Program-made: the position numbers and the translations under genes
Notes under the pieces: generated by a model
Told to the model about the DNA's origin: nothing
What the model saw: the letters and a program-made list of their open reading frames with translations, nothing else
The model's database searches: none
In this document: piece by piece, positions 12,282-42,490 of the stretch
Layout of the letters: every line of letters starts with the position of its first letter
Numbering within the stretch: position 1 is the stretch's first letter
Source: Gerris lacustris
Taxonomy: Eukaryota; Arthropoda; Insecta; Hemiptera; Gerridae
Reading direction: 5' to 3'
Assembly: GCA_951217055.1 (NCBI GenBank)
Contig: OX578278.1
Span: 46,761,574-46,825,573, forward strand
Length of the DNA: 64,000 nucleotides

Positions 12282-13475
12282 AGAGCCGCCCACAGGGGGG
12301 GGGGGGCAACTGGGTCAATTGCCCAGGGGCCCAGGCCAAGGGCGGTTGTTGAAATTGACAAACGGGTACCAATAAAAACTTGTGTACCCATGAGAAAATA
12401 TCGTGGGCCAAATTGGTTGTGACACTTGGGACTCCCGACGGAGCCTTGAAGTTTCCGATTCTCTAAAAAAAAAAAAAATAATAATAATAATAATTATGTA
12501 TAAATGTAATTTTTTCGATAATAATATTTTTACTACTATTCATAATATTTTTACTACGCATTCGAAGTATATAGGCAATAATGTTTACTAACAGCGTTTA
12601 CTTATGTTTTACTTTTTTTTCTCTTTTTTTACTTTTATGTTCTGTTACATTAAAAAAAAAAAAAATTTTAAATTCGACCACGAAATTCCAGAGCTATCTT
12701 CTCTTAATTGAGGGATGTGAGAAGTGTGGCAAATTCAGGAAAAACTTTTGCTTATCATAAGCTTTGAATTAAGATGGATTGAATGTTACCAGGCGTACAA
12801 TTATTAGGACAGAATCTCAACCAATTCTTATGCAAATGCAAAAAAGGTTTTTCCGAATAAAACCACATTAACTTGGGTTCTCATAGGAAATGAGACGCTG
12901 AACAGTTCCATATAAACATGGATCCGGAATAGCTTCGTTTTCGAGATATTCCCAAAAACATTATGTTCGTACTTGTATTCTTACAACTCTCCAATACTAC
13001 ACTTCTTACCATAAAACACCTTGAAGAAAACCTTGTAGAGAATAGAAGTTTTCGTTGAATGATACCAATCCCAGCTCTGTACAACAAATCCCTGATTTTC
13101 AGCGAAATTTCAAAGTTCTAAGTCCCTGTTACTTTATTAGTCAATCCATTAAGATGAATAATTGATCAATGATGTAGAAAGCTAGATTTAGTCTAATTCT
13201 TTACAAGGTTTTCTTTAAGGTGCTTTATGGTAAAAAGCGTAGTATAAGGATAAACGTCCAAAAATTATGGTATTTAATGTTTATTTTTTAATATTTATTG
13301 TTGATAATGCGTGTCAGGCGACAGTACAAATTTCTTCTGTGGATTAACCTGCTAATAAGGTAAAACATTGAAATAAACAATCGTGGTTCTAGTATTCTTG
13401 AGGGAGGGGAGAGGGGGAGGGGGGTAAAGGGCCTCTCATTTGCCCAGGGCCCCGAGAATCCTGTCACCGGGCTTG
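12282..13475. mobile_element. decayed hAT-like non-autonomous element
   Basis: The left end cagagccgcccacagg plus a G-run, then attgcccaggggccc, is mirrored on the right by tttgcccagggccccgag and tcctgtcaccgggctt. The flanks gttccgat/gttccgcg may be a decayed 8-bp duplication. No transposase is visible inside. Confidence 0.4.
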
Positions 13476-13519
13476 TTCCGCGAATACTTTAATATTCATC
13501 ATTATCAGTAATAGCTGAT

Positions 13520-14092
13520 AGCCCAGAAGATAGCGTGCAAAATAGTGTCTGCGACATCAAGCAAGAATATAGTGTTAATCTTTTGGTGCCTTTTAAGAAT
13601 ATATGGTCGGCTAAGTTCGTCTGTGGGACATAGCTTGGCAATAGGCATTTGAAAAAAACAAGCCGGTGGAGACCGGCCATGTCCCGCCCTTTATGGTGGA
13701 CAATGTGATTTCCATGGTCCTGAATACAAAATTAGTTAGTAATCCAAAAATCAAGTTGATAGAAGTTTGTCATTTGATTGGTGACCACTTTGATTTGGAG
13801 GAATATTTGAATATCTAATCTCTCAAGTAACAAACTACCATCAACTTGATTTAAGGTCTACTAAATAATTTTGTACTCAGGATCATGAAAATCACATTAT
13901 CCACTATAATGGGCAGGACATGGCCGCTCTCTAACGGTTTGTTTTTTTCAAATGCCTATTTCCAAGCTAAGTCCCGCAGACGAACTTAGCCGACCATATA
14001 TTCTTAAAAGGCAGCAAAAGATTAACTTATATAGGTACTAAATTCTTGCTTTATGCTAGTCAAACCCTATTTTTGAGGCTACCTCCTGGACT
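13520..14092. mobile_element. foldback element, arms ~215 bp
   Basis: 13520-13735 and 13870-14092 are long inverted copies sharing 'ttttaagaatatatggtcgg', 'taggcatttgaaaaaaac' and the 'gcggccatgtcc' block. The ~130-bp spacer itself has inverted symmetry (aagttgat..atcaactt). A second copy is at 63224. No coding capacity. Confidence 0.8.
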
Positions 14093-14869
14093 ATGAAGTT
14101 AGTGTTATGTAAAAAGATTATTCCTATTGGTGTGTCTTATTGGATCATCGTATTTTTTATTAATCACCACCAACACCGATATTAAATAAATATAGCAGTC
14201 TGAAAAATGTCATGCCTATCGATTTATCTTGGATCATTATAATTCTTATTATTCTTAATCAACACCGGTCGTGACCAATATAAATGGTAGTAGTAGTAGT
14301 AGTAAAGAGGGTTTACTAGGCCTAGCCTAGCAAACAACCCATATTTGGATCCTTTATGCCAGTATAATTGTAATGTTTAATCAGATGGACAGTGTGTGCA
14401 ATTGATTTACTATTTTTATAATGTAATTTATCCTGAATAATATGCTCCTTTTTGAATGGAGCAATCTAAAATTAATTTTGGGTAGATTGACCGCTAACCG
14501 TAAAAACTGATCCTCATTACAGACCATTATGTCTATTTAAGTTACTTTCTATAAGTAGCTATAAACTCATTCTGATTGATTATTATATCACCTAAACGTT
14601 GATATTGATTAACTATCGAAAAATCTGCCTGGGTTTATTTGTGCAATAGGGATTTCGTAATCAATTTTTGCATCTGCTCATGATTTGAAAACCAATCAAA
14701 TCAAGTATGAAAGTCAAGGATAACAAGATTTTATTTTTTTTTATAAATCACTCTTCACCCTGACATTCAATGAGGAAGCACCGTAGACATTTTTGCATAC
14801 ATTAATTCTAGTACAACAACGAATAAAACCATCAATAAGTTCAAATACGCTCTCTCACACACACACTTC

Positions 14870-14873
<4 letters not shown>

Positions 14874-14911
<38 letters not shown>
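14874..14911. repeat. (TA)n microsatellite
   Basis: Uninterrupted alternating TA, preceded by a short (AC)n. Confidence 0.95.
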
Positions 14912-14914
<3 letters not shown>

Positions 14915-17639
14915 CATATACACTCATTCTCGTTTTTGGGTTATAGAAGTACACTTCAATCAAATCAATTAAATTCAATTAAAGATTAAATGGTACACTT
15001 ACACAATGATGAGACTTAAAAATAAATTTTCTCCAATTGTAATTAAGGTTATCGTCAAATAATTAAAATTTAACACCAACTAATTTCCGACAATTAATAA
15101 ATAATTAATTACACTTAACTCTAATAAATAAATATCGTAAATTAAGAATTTTAAAACCAAGAAAAATTCAATTTTCGTTAAGGATAATAAAAAATTAGCA
15201 GAAGTTATAAAACCATTAATTTATTATAGAATTTTTTTAAGCTAAATGAAAATAAATCACAAAATAGATAAATTGGCTTGAAGTGTTTATTAGAGCGAGC
15301 TAACTACGAATATTTAAGATAAGAATTCAGTTTACTACATCGCGCTTATAGCTGACGGCTTGACTTCATTTTAAGTACCCTTTGGCTGATTGTGACAAGT
15401 TAATGCTTTAAAAAAAAGCTTCACCAATCAGTTCGCAAGTTTTATAAGCCTAGAAAATATATCGACAATAACAACACAATTAGTGACAAATCAACGCCAA
15501 AATATTGTCCTTGTCCGATTAGTCGAACCCATGCATAAGAAAAATAACATCTACTGTTATATAAACCTTTAATTCCAATTATATAACATTTAAAGTAAGT
15601 ATTTAAGATAATATGTAAATAAGACAAAATGCATTTGCTTAATAATTCTTATTATATAAATTAGTTTTAATTATTCGGATAATTTAAAAAGGCTTATGCT
15701 TACAGAAATAAATTAAATAATAAATGTCACCAATAAGTTGGAATTAGAAAAATAACATAAAAAATAGCCGTATAAACAGTATTGACCATATATGATTATG
15801 ATTAAATATAAAGTAAGAATTTAAAAAAAAATCGAATTCAATCTCAAGTAGGTATTAATACCACTATAATCATGTTTCGCTAAATATAATTGAAAGACTA
15901 TTCGGTAGGTAAAATAAAATTTTAATTTAAATTATTGTTTTGATAGAAGAAAACCGCAATGTATACTGCATGTAAAATAAAACATCTCTACTTAGTAATA
16001 ATAATTTATTAATTTTAATCATTTGTCAATTACATAAATAAACTTTCGTGTGACGAATAAGAATATTTTTTTTTGAAAAAAACCATTTCCATTTATTGGG
16101 AAAAGGGTCGGAGTTTATTCCGTTCATTCTGATACAAATTAATAATTGTCATATACCATCTGAGAAAAAAATAAATCACAAAATAAGAGAATTATCATAG
16201 TGCCAATTTAATGATTCGAAATAAATTATTTGAGTTTTCAGTGCCTGATACATAAAATGCGATCAATGCCATAAATTAAAATGATAATTTATCAATAATA
16301 ATTCTATCGACGTAAATTAATAATTTATTTTAAATAAACAGACATTATTTCTTGTACGAAACATACAAAGTCTAATTTGCCCGGAACTAAAAATTGTGTT
16401 AATTCAATTGATAAAATATTAAAATCAATAAATTATTTTTTGGCATAGAGGGTGCTTATTCCGTGAGAATATTGTTGTTTTTCCTATCAAAACAATAATT
16501 TTGTTTTTAAATTAAAATTGTATTTTACCTACTGACTAGTCTTTCAATTATATTTAGCAACATAAATAGACCTGATAGGGTGGGATTAAAACCTATTAGA
16601 GAATGAGTTTGGTTTTTCTTATTTTTAATTTTCATTTTATCTTAGTGAAGCTAACTCAAGAAAAATTTAGAGAATGAATTATTGAGCAAAAAAACTATTT
16701 TTCCCATTCCCAATGATTAGAATGGTTGTGGACATTGATTTTGTTTTATAAATCTTCGGTTATCTGACATAGAAATCATAAATATTACTTTGAAACCATT
16801 CATTTTTTTTAAAAAAAGCGAGGAAAAGCTTATTTCATAAGTACTAGACATATTCTTTTTTGACTCACAACATTAAATATCTTATCATATCTGACGACTT
16901 GGCACCAACAAAACTTTAATATATTGTTTTATTTCTAATTTAGTATTCAAAACGACTATTAATCTCAACAACTCTAAAATAACATTTGTCAAAGGCTTCT
17001 ATGTTTTTAGACAGTGCCAAAACAAATTTAAATAAAAGTTAGTCTTCATTGTGGTAATGATAACGAATGGCATATCCTGGTTGTAAAATGTACGTTAAAT
17101 GATTCAGTGAAATCTTTTAAAAATAACATGCTTGATAACACATTGATAAACTGTTATACCTACATTAAAAGTGTTGGTAAATTGGACTGTAACACTTTGT
17201 AAATTGTAACCCTAAAACGAGATAAGTAAACAGTAATTTGCATATTAGGTTAGTGTTAATTGTATACATTTTGTTTTAGGTTTAGTTATTTATTTTCTCA
17301 TCTATTATTAAAGAGCTAAATAAACTGTTTTAACAGGTCAGTTAGAATTAAATAACGGTGTATAAATTGCATTTAAAAATACTTAAAACAGTAAGGGATA
17401 ATGTACTTTATAATAAATAAATAATAAACGTTATTAAACAGTAGAATTTAATACATATATTAGTATGATATAATAAGTATTTAATGAACTACACAAACAT
17501 AATAAAAATAACATAAAATAAAAGTTTTTTACATTTTTTGTTTCTTGCAATTTGGGCTGGATGTTCCTTTAAGTCATTTAATTGATGTACATATATATAT
17601 GGCTTTTTATTTTATTTTTATTTTTTTGGGAGCAGGGTC

Positions 17640-17885
17640 AACTGTTCACAGAACTTCCAGTTATGACCTACCATCTAAATATCATTAAAATCGGACGAGT
17701 AGTTTATAAGATGGTGGTTCGCAGCAAAACTATTCAAGCTAGGACCAACTGACAGACCGACCGACGAGACCAAAATATTTCCTGATGTCTAAAACGGAAT
17801 TTTTGAAATCGGAGACAAAAAAGTCGTTCTTCAAAACGACCACAATGCTTCGTTTACCTTCGGTAAGCTCAGAAGCAGAAGCAAT
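17640..17885 (-). repeat. family A repeat, 5' half, inverted
   Basis: The minus strand shows the nested hairpin near 17847-17882 (ttaccttcggtaa core), then cgttttgaagaacgac. The tctgtcggtcagttgg-like segment and gcgaaccaccatctta follow. The 3' half is missing. Confidence 0.7.
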
Positions 17886-18964
17886 ATATCCCAGATTTAG
17901 AACTACATAATAAGTATGTGAAAATGATAAAGATATGCTAAGCATGCACGATATTTTAGTTGTGCGTGGGCAGTAGTAGTGCGCTTTTATTCTACAGTCT
18001 ACATTTCACTTATTTCCTCCCATTTAATCTTAAGTCCCTACTAAATTATATCCAATTTCATCTAATGTTTCAGCTTTATATTTATTTTATTTATAGAGGT
18101 AGATATATATAAGTGAATAAAGCAGTGGTTTGTTTTCGATGTTAAAGGGTTTCCTAATAGAAGCCAATATCCCATTATTTAGAAGCTATAAGAACAAGGG
18201 AGAGGGTAATACGGTCAGATTTATAATGGGTCTCCTGTCTAGCCTCCCCGTGTAATCTCTAGGGGGAGGGTCTCTAACACGATTTTCTTTACCCCCTACC
18301 CCCAACGTTGTCTATCCATTAGTGTAAAACAAGCAGAGGTTTTTTACTGCTTTACTTTACAACGTAAAATATACTTTGGAGCTCTATTACCTCTCAGTTT
18401 AAACATTGATTTGCAATATTCTAACTAGATTTATATTTATTCTTAAATATTAAACAGAGAAAATGTAACCCCGGAAAAGTTATTATTGTTATTATGCCAC
18501 GTCTTGATTTTAATAATTTATCGATTCATTATTCAACCATAATATCAACAGGCATTTTTATGCACTATTTATCATTTACCAGAGTCGCCCTTATTTTATC
18601 ATTTCCTAGGATGTGCAAACAAAACTTTGAATCAAGAGAAGATGACGAATGAGGCAAGAACCGAGATATTGTAAAGAAAAGTGAGAAGACATTAAGGCCA
18701 AACTAAATATTTTTACGGGCCTAAAAAATACTACTATTTATTAATACAATCTTAAGGGCACTTAAATTAGAAGCCACATCGATATAGTAGTACATTCCCA
18801 TAACAAACTTAATGATATAAATACAAATAATAAGAAAAAAAATAAATTATGAGAAGTACGTTATTTTTAAGTTGTGATATATTTTATAATGCAGTAAAAA
18901 TGTGCGCGTTTGACTAAATAAAATGCAGAAGAATCTGACACTAATTAAAAATTTCTTCCGTGTG

Positions 18965-19145
18965 TGTGATCGTTCTGAAGAACGAAAACATTTTTTAACA
19001 ACTTTAAAAATTTCAGACCTCAAATTTGTCGAATTTTTTAAGTTAAAAGATTGTGACAATTTTCAGCCCTCAGGGCACATTTTTGGTTCCATGAATGCTG
19101 TCTCTCGTTCAGTTTTTGCGAACCAACATAAATATATATATATAA

Positions 19146-19176
<31 letters not shown>

Positions 19177-19177
19177 A

Positions 19178-19248
<71 letters not shown>

Positions 19249-19612
19249 TATATATAATAAAAATTGGATTGTAGATCACAAAGTTTCAACCCTATGAGTC
19301 CATTTGCTTTGCACATGCGCACAAACATACATTTATTTACACCTATATCTTCAATAGTACCTGCTGATCTGATTTTTAAGAAATTTGGATGGTTTGTCGA
19401 AAGTAGCCCCAGATTAATATCAACCATCTGCGGTCAATTATAATATTGCTAAATTGACACTTAAATTTGTGTAAAAACCACATCAATTTTGAGAAATTTT
19501 AATTTAAAAAAGGGCTATAATTAAATAAATTAGACAATTATGGGTTGTAAAAGCATAACACCAATAAAAATCATAATAGGACTCGAGGAAGCTATGTGCC
19601 ACACTAATTGGT
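18965..19612 (+). repeat. family A repeat with an internal (TA)n expansion
   Basis: Has the 5' hairpin cgttctgaagaacg, the 'ggttccatgaatgctgtctctc' block and the 3' end cgaggaagctatgtgccac. A ~130-bp (TA)n array (19131-19258) sits where other copies have 'accatcatat'. Confidence 0.75.
19131..19258. repeat. (TA)n array inside family A
   Basis: Alternating TA with a few AAAT/ACAT interruptions. Confidence 0.9.
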
Positions 19613-20220
19613 ATACTATTTTTAGTGGTTTTGTTTCTATTACTTTATAATTATTTTTGTTTTTATTTAATTATTCCTAATAATAATATTATATACGTAA
19701 AACGCACAATATATAATTGGCATATTTAAGAAAAATATATATTTAAAAGCTTCAATATTATCAAGTCAGGGGTGGTGGCGTGAGGAACACGAGCTTCCCT
19801 AAATGAATGGACTCATTGCTTTACATGTAATTACAATACATTAGGTATCAACAAAGCGTAAAAAGATTGTTTACACCAGATTACGCTAAAACGTGATTTC
19901 CTGTTGATAATCATCTTTTTCTACTTAATAATTTGCTGTACACCTATAATTTATTTTCCCTTTTTCAGAGCATTAGTCGTTTTTTTTAAGGAAATAGTAT
20001 ATATTTATGCAAGATAATTGTCAGAAAATTAACACTTTCATTAATATAATTTTTTATGTGTGATGGAATAAAAATGTTAATTTCGTGACAGTATTTAGAC
20101 CTGTCACTAAGTTCGTCAAGCTATTAAGTTGTTTTGATATTAATTCAGATTATAAATCCCATAAAATAAATAGAGATATGGCTTAGTTATTCACTTTGTA
20201 GAGTAATGTAATATATCATA

Positions 20221-20473
<253 letters not shown>

Positions 20474-20504
20474 CACCCACACCACTCAGCTCGACCGTAG
20501 ATGT

Positions 20505-20580
20505 ATATTTAAGGCGCCTTCACTCAACTTTTTTTTTTACCTGACCGAACCCCCAAGTTGAGTGAAGGCGCCTTAAATAT
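20505..20580. repeat. perfect 26-bp inverted repeat just upstream of coding exon 1
   Basis: Arms 20505-20530 and 20555-20580 are exact reverse complements (core aaggcgccttcactcaactt) around a 24-nt loop. It is followed by more (TA)n. Lies ~260 bp before the sens ATG. Confidence 0.9.
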
Positions 20581-20840
20581 ATATATATATATATATATAA
20601 ATACATTATTTTTTTTCGTAACTATTATTTTATTTTAAATATATACTGTTATAATTATCCTTAATGCATTTGACATTATATTTATTATCTATTTTCACTT
20701 TATTCTTATATAGAGGTTTATGAAAACAGTATTAATAAATCATAAATAGATCCAACATTTATAAAATTTAAATTTAAGATTGATTGAACTGATGAGAATT
20801 GTATTTCAGAGGATTAATTGTATTTTACAGATTAGATGAG

Positions 20841-37500
<16,660 letters not shown>

Positions 37501-39969
37501 CCTACGTACTGAAGCAACTCAATTTGATATCTAGTCTTTAATATTAATTCTTAAACATTTTAGTGTCTTTTCAATAAGAATTCCCTTAAGATTGTTAGAA
37601 TAGTTAAACATGTTGCTATACAAATCAGCTTTCGTCAGTTTTTAATTTTTACTTCTATCATTTACCGCAGTTACAATGTAATTTTAATCTCAACCTTTTG
37701 TATTCTCACACTTATCTTACAGATTTCTTTTTTCAATTTAAACGTAACTAAATCATAATTTGTAATTTTTACGACCTTAAGACTTTAATAATGTATGCAA
37801 TACTATTAGAAACTAGAACGTACATTATGTATTATGTATGTACTTAACTTAACCGAACCACTTTTGCAGCCTCTAAACTCAAATCAAAACATTTTCTTTT
37901 AGATTACTAGTTAAAAGGTAATAATAATTTTAAAGTACAAGGTATTACTGCTTAATCTTAAAACTGTATCTCCAATTACCTCAAAAAAAATTCCTGATCA
38001 CCGATAATTATTTATTATACTAATAAACCATCTTAAAATGTATTTGGACCTTACTATTATATGTTTTATACATTAATATTATACTCACATCCTCATAAAT
38101 TTCATTTGAAATCTCATCATCACATTAAAAAAAAGCCAACAATTTCCATATCATTCTCGTAATTATTGTAGAATAACATTTGTTGTTCAAACAAAATGAT
38201 GTAGTTATTTCTTAGATATTAAAAAAATGTATAAACCATTGTAAGAACGAAATGAAGTATATCAGAAATAGGAGTTTCAGTGGTGGTTACAAAAAAGTTA
38301 AATTTTATATCATTTCAAGATAAGAATATTATCAATAGTAAAAAATATTATAATTTTGGAAAAAAATCACGAGGAAATTCATAGCCAGTGTAGATTACAT
38401 TTCTAGTCATTTAAGCACCATTATTTAGCAACGGGTAGTAATATTCTTTGGTTAAAGTATACATGATATCATTTCATAGCTAAAATACAGCATAAGTTAT
38501 AGCTTTTTTATTAATAAGGAAAACCAACAAAACACTTACTCCACCCTTTGCTTAGAATCGCATAGTAAATCATGCTGTTGATGATATTTGATAATTATTC
38601 ATATCTTTTCCCCAACACAACCATTGTATACTATTTCAAAGTTTAAAAATCCGTACTTAATATTTTAAGTAAATTATTATTGAGTGCATTAAAAGTGCCT
38701 TAAATCTTTTTCGACCGATTTGTCTTAAGAACAAATGAGCACATTTCGAAGAAATTATATGTAAATATTGAAATCAAATTAAATGTAAATAAATTTAAAA
38801 AAAAAATATTTTAGATATTGTCAATAATATCTTTTTTGTATTATAAAAATGAAATCACTACTGTATAATAGTCACTTTTTGTAGTCATTTATATATCTCT
38901 GTACATGTTATACTATAAGTTATAAATGTATTATCCGTCCAATTTTGTAATGGATATTTTGACATTACTGATTTTTTAAATAATTAGAGAATAAGACAAA
39001 CAATTTTTGATAATATTAATACCAAAAAATTTTTTGTTAAGTATTTTTTTATTATTATTCTTTTAAAATAATTTGGGATGACACTCTAGTCGACAGTATT
39101 CGTTTAATAAATTAAAAAAAAAAAAAAATGCTGTTTAAAAATAAATTGTTTGAACTAGAGCACAATTAAAATTGTCAATAATTTATCATTTTTATTTTCA
39201 TTTTGGTGCTTTTAAAATAATTACAACAAAAAAGATAACAAAATTAAGTATGATGGTATTGATTGTCCGATTTTTTTTTATTAATAAAGAAAAAAACAAC
39301 TATATTTTAACTACCTAATCATTTCTTGACTCTAAATAGGTAACTAAATTCGGTTGAAAGTTATAAAACATCATTTTTATATTTAAAATATTTTAATGTG
39401 ACTTTCCACTAAGCAGTTATAGTAAGAAACACGAAGATTTACAATTTAAATAAATTTCAAGCTACTATATTATGCTGAACATAATATTTTTTTTTTTTAA
39501 GATTAAGAAACAAACATCTATTTTTGTTCAATATAAAATTAAATAATAATAATAAAAAAAAAAAAATGTGTTACCTACTTGGCATTAGTGAGAACTTCAC
39601 AAATACACTCAAATTGATCAATACATATATCATGTATCTCTCGTATTTCAACTCCCGATGTCAAGATTGATTTAAAAAGCAACATCAAAAAATATATGAT
39701 AGAAAATAAAAATACATAAAAGCAGTGAAAAATATGAAACGTTTAAGGACTTTACTTTAAATATAAATGTGTAAAGTTGAATGTAATTGTTACTTGTCCG
39801 AAAAACGTTATCACTAATTTATGTTTTAGAGAAAAATGAAATAGAATTTTAAAAATAATAAAATAGAGGTATCATATAAATATGCACGATTATCTTTATA
39901 AACATTTCAGCACGTTTCTTTTTAATTTTATAATTTTTTTTTTTAATAAGTCATTTTTTTAAAAAGACT

Positions 39970-39992
39970 TTTCTCAGCTAATTGACCAAAGA
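39970..39992 (+). promoter_or_regulatory. miR-9a target site in the sens 3' UTR
   Basis: ACCAAAGA at 39985-39992 is a perfect 8-mer match to the miR-9a seed (miRNA 5' UCUUUGGU). In the same register CAGCTA at 39975-39980 complements positions 13-18 of miR-9a. miR-9a repression of senseless is known in Drosophila. The function here is inferred. Confidence 0.72.
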
Positions 39993-40520
39993 TTATAAAT
40001 GTATTTAAGTATTATTGCGATAAATAATATTACTTATCATTCTTCTATTTTTAAATGTGAATATTTGTACAAAAAAAAAATAAGGAAAACAACTTAGTCT
40101 CATAAAAAATATAAAATTTTGTAAAATACAAACAAAACTTTTAGTAGATTTTGTTAGATCTTAAAAGATTGTAGTGCGGTATATGAATGACTCAGACTGA
40201 AGTATTCTTTTTATATATTTGATTCAAATTTCAACAATTAACTATAATAATAAAAAAAATCGTTTTGTAAAATTTTATCTAATGTAAATCATGAAATATG
40301 TTTGTATTCGATCCATTATTTGAAAGTAGTATTAACGGTATCATTATTATTTTTTTTTTTTTTTCACGCCCAGTGCGTTCTAGTGGTATGGTCATTTTTT
40401 ATGTTCAGTCATTTTTTTTATAGTCATCTAATGGCATTAAAATATTACTGTATTTATATATCGTAATGCTGTCAGTCTGAGATCAATTTAATTTAGTTTT
40501 ATATATTATTTATGTATTTC

Positions 40521-40540
40521 AATAAAATTCACGAAATAAA
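40521..40540 (+). terminator. candidate polyadenylation signals of sens
   Basis: Two AATAAA hexamers at 40521 and 40535 are followed within 40 nt by a T/GT-rich stretch. They are the last ones before transposon DNA begins at 40768. Confidence 0.45.
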
Positions 40541-41319
40541 TAAATGTATCAAATATAACTATTTTGTTTTAATTATGTTTGGATCCGTAAACTCATATAC
40601 AGCGCTAGTGCAGGCTCTACATGCCCGTTTATGAAATTAAAATGTTAGAAATGATTGATTTAATGCAGAAGGAAAAGAGGTTTTAGGGATCAATTATAAA
40701 TATAGCAAATAAAAATGAGGTAAGAATTTTACGATGTGATATACTGGTAAGTATAGAGTATGTCTTAGGGTGCGTTCGGAAACACTAACCGGTCAACCTC
40801 TCGGTCGACCGGCGGTTTGTTGTGGTTAGTGTCAAGGCAGCTTCAAATAATTTTGTTTCCGAACGGGACAGTTGAAGGCAGCGGTCGACCGAAAAGGTTA
40901 TAAACAAAGAGAGGTTACAAATATAAATTAGTTTTTCTTTGGTGTGAGATAGAAGGATTGAAGTGAAGCTGTAACGATTCCTCAAGTGAATATATACTAT
41001 TGCAGCGTCACCAGTGACGGATTAAGGCCTAGGCCAACAAGGCCAATGCTTAGGGCCCGCAACTGACGGGGGCCCGGAAAAAAAAGAAAAAATAAAATAA
41101 AAATAACAAAAAACACGATTAAGTAATTAGGGAAATGAGAATACAATTGTAAAAAAATGAAACATGGATGTTTACAAAAAAATTTAAGAAATAATAAAAA
41201 CAAGTCAGATAAGAAGTGGCTAATGTATAGTGCTATTAGTTTTTCAGTTTATTGTTAAATCTGCAACTATTCTCAAATACACAATCTGTATTTGAAGAGG
41301 GTTACTAGGATTGGAAAAA

Positions 41320-42490
41320 CGTATCAATCAGAGTAAACAAACATGAAAATTCAAAAGATCATATTGACTCTGCCAAAATATTTATACAAAGAAACATATC
41401 TGAAGGGCGCATTGATACTGATATAGAAAAAGCAGAGGCGTAGCTAGGGCATTGGGGGCCCCCACGAGACCTCTTTTGAGGGCCCTCGTCTCAAAGAATA
41501 TTGATGAGCAAAATAAAAAAAAGGACTTGCGTGTTCAGAACTGAATGGCCCCCTAATGAAATTTTGTGTTATGCTCTAAAGGGGCCCCTATCGATGTTAA
41601 TACGAGGTCTCTTTTTTGTTTTCTGGATTTGGGGGCCCCCTGGCACTGGGGGCCCGTGCGGGCCCATAGTTACGCCACTGAGAAAAAGCCTATAATGAGG
41701 AACGTTTTGCAGAGAGTAGTGGCAACAATAATATTTGTATCAAAATGTGGTCTTGCGATCAGGGGAGCTAGGGAGGATTTTAATACGTCAGTTTCAGTTG
41801 GTAACTACATTACCGCTTTAGAATATTTAAGTGAATTTGACGATTTTATAGCAGAAAATTTTGAGACGAATTCATTCAAATTATGGGCAAGGAATTTTTG
41901 AAGTCTTAGGTTATAAGTGCAAAATATTTTTCTATAATTGTCCTTTCGACGCCTAATTTCACTCATGTGAACTAACTGACATTTATTATAAGATATTTAA
42001 ACAAAGACGGAGAGTTAGTGGAAATTTTATTTGGATTTATGCCAATATATTCTCATTAAGGAGAGGCTATTGAAGAAGTGATTGTGAAGTACCTATAACA
42101 ATTAGGAATTGATAAGACCAACTGCCGGGGTCACTGCTAACGGCTACGTCAATGCAGCTAATATGGCTGGAAAATATAACGGAGTTCGGGCTCGAGTTAA
42201 AGAAATCTGTAGTGACGCGCACTTCTTACGTCCCTTACTTTTTTGAATTTATGCTCATTCTTTGAATCTGAATCTGATTGGAAACAGCGCAGCAGAGTCT
42301 TTGTTGCAAGGAGTAAAATATTTTAACATCATAGAAAATATTTCCAGTCTTCAGTCGCTCGCAACTTATCGCTGGAATATACTGGAAAAACAATTTTCAA
42401 GCAGTAATAAACACTTGAATGTAAAAACATTGTGTGACACTAGGTTGTCATCTAGAGCGGCGGACACGGACAATGTGAGATAATTCAAGC
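41320..42490 (+). pseudogene. broken hAT transposase (copy 1)
   Basis: Fragments in several frames resemble the TTF/DUF4371 hAT transposase. They include a HENSKDHIDSAKIF block before the MITE, then VLQRVVATI, LAIRGARE and EYLSEFDDFIAENF. Further on come EEAIEEV, the NCRG region, HSLNLIGNSAAESL and YRWNILEKQF. Stops and frameshifts separate them, and the nested MITE cuts the reading frame. The C-terminal dimerisation region is missing. No functional enzyme can be encoded. Confidence 0.8.
41433..41680. mobile_element. hAT-type MITE nested inside hAT copy 1
   Basis: Ends cagaggcgtagctagggc and catagttacgccactg, flanked by the exact 8-bp duplication agaaaaag (41425-41432, 41681-41688). The same insertion is at 55237-55490 in copy 2, so it was present before the host element spread. 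It is rich in gggccc blocks. Confidence 0.88.

Larger units (their letters stand above)
37501..40545 (+). other. sens: sens 3' untranslated region (predicted, ~3 kb)
   Basis: The region after the stop is AT-rich, free of the transposon families seen on both sides, and carries a miR-9a-type site at 39985. The proposed 3' end uses AATAAA at 40521-40526 (a second at 40535-40540), followed by a T/GT-rich stretch (40560-40580). Several earlier AATAAA motifs occur, so shorter isoforms are possible. Two Pumilio-type TGTAAATA motifs lie at 38760 and 38784. Confidence 0.6.

Noticed and set aside
41501..41901. Open frames of 64 and 111 codons
   Set aside because: They run through the nested MITE into the broken hAT transposase; not independent genes.
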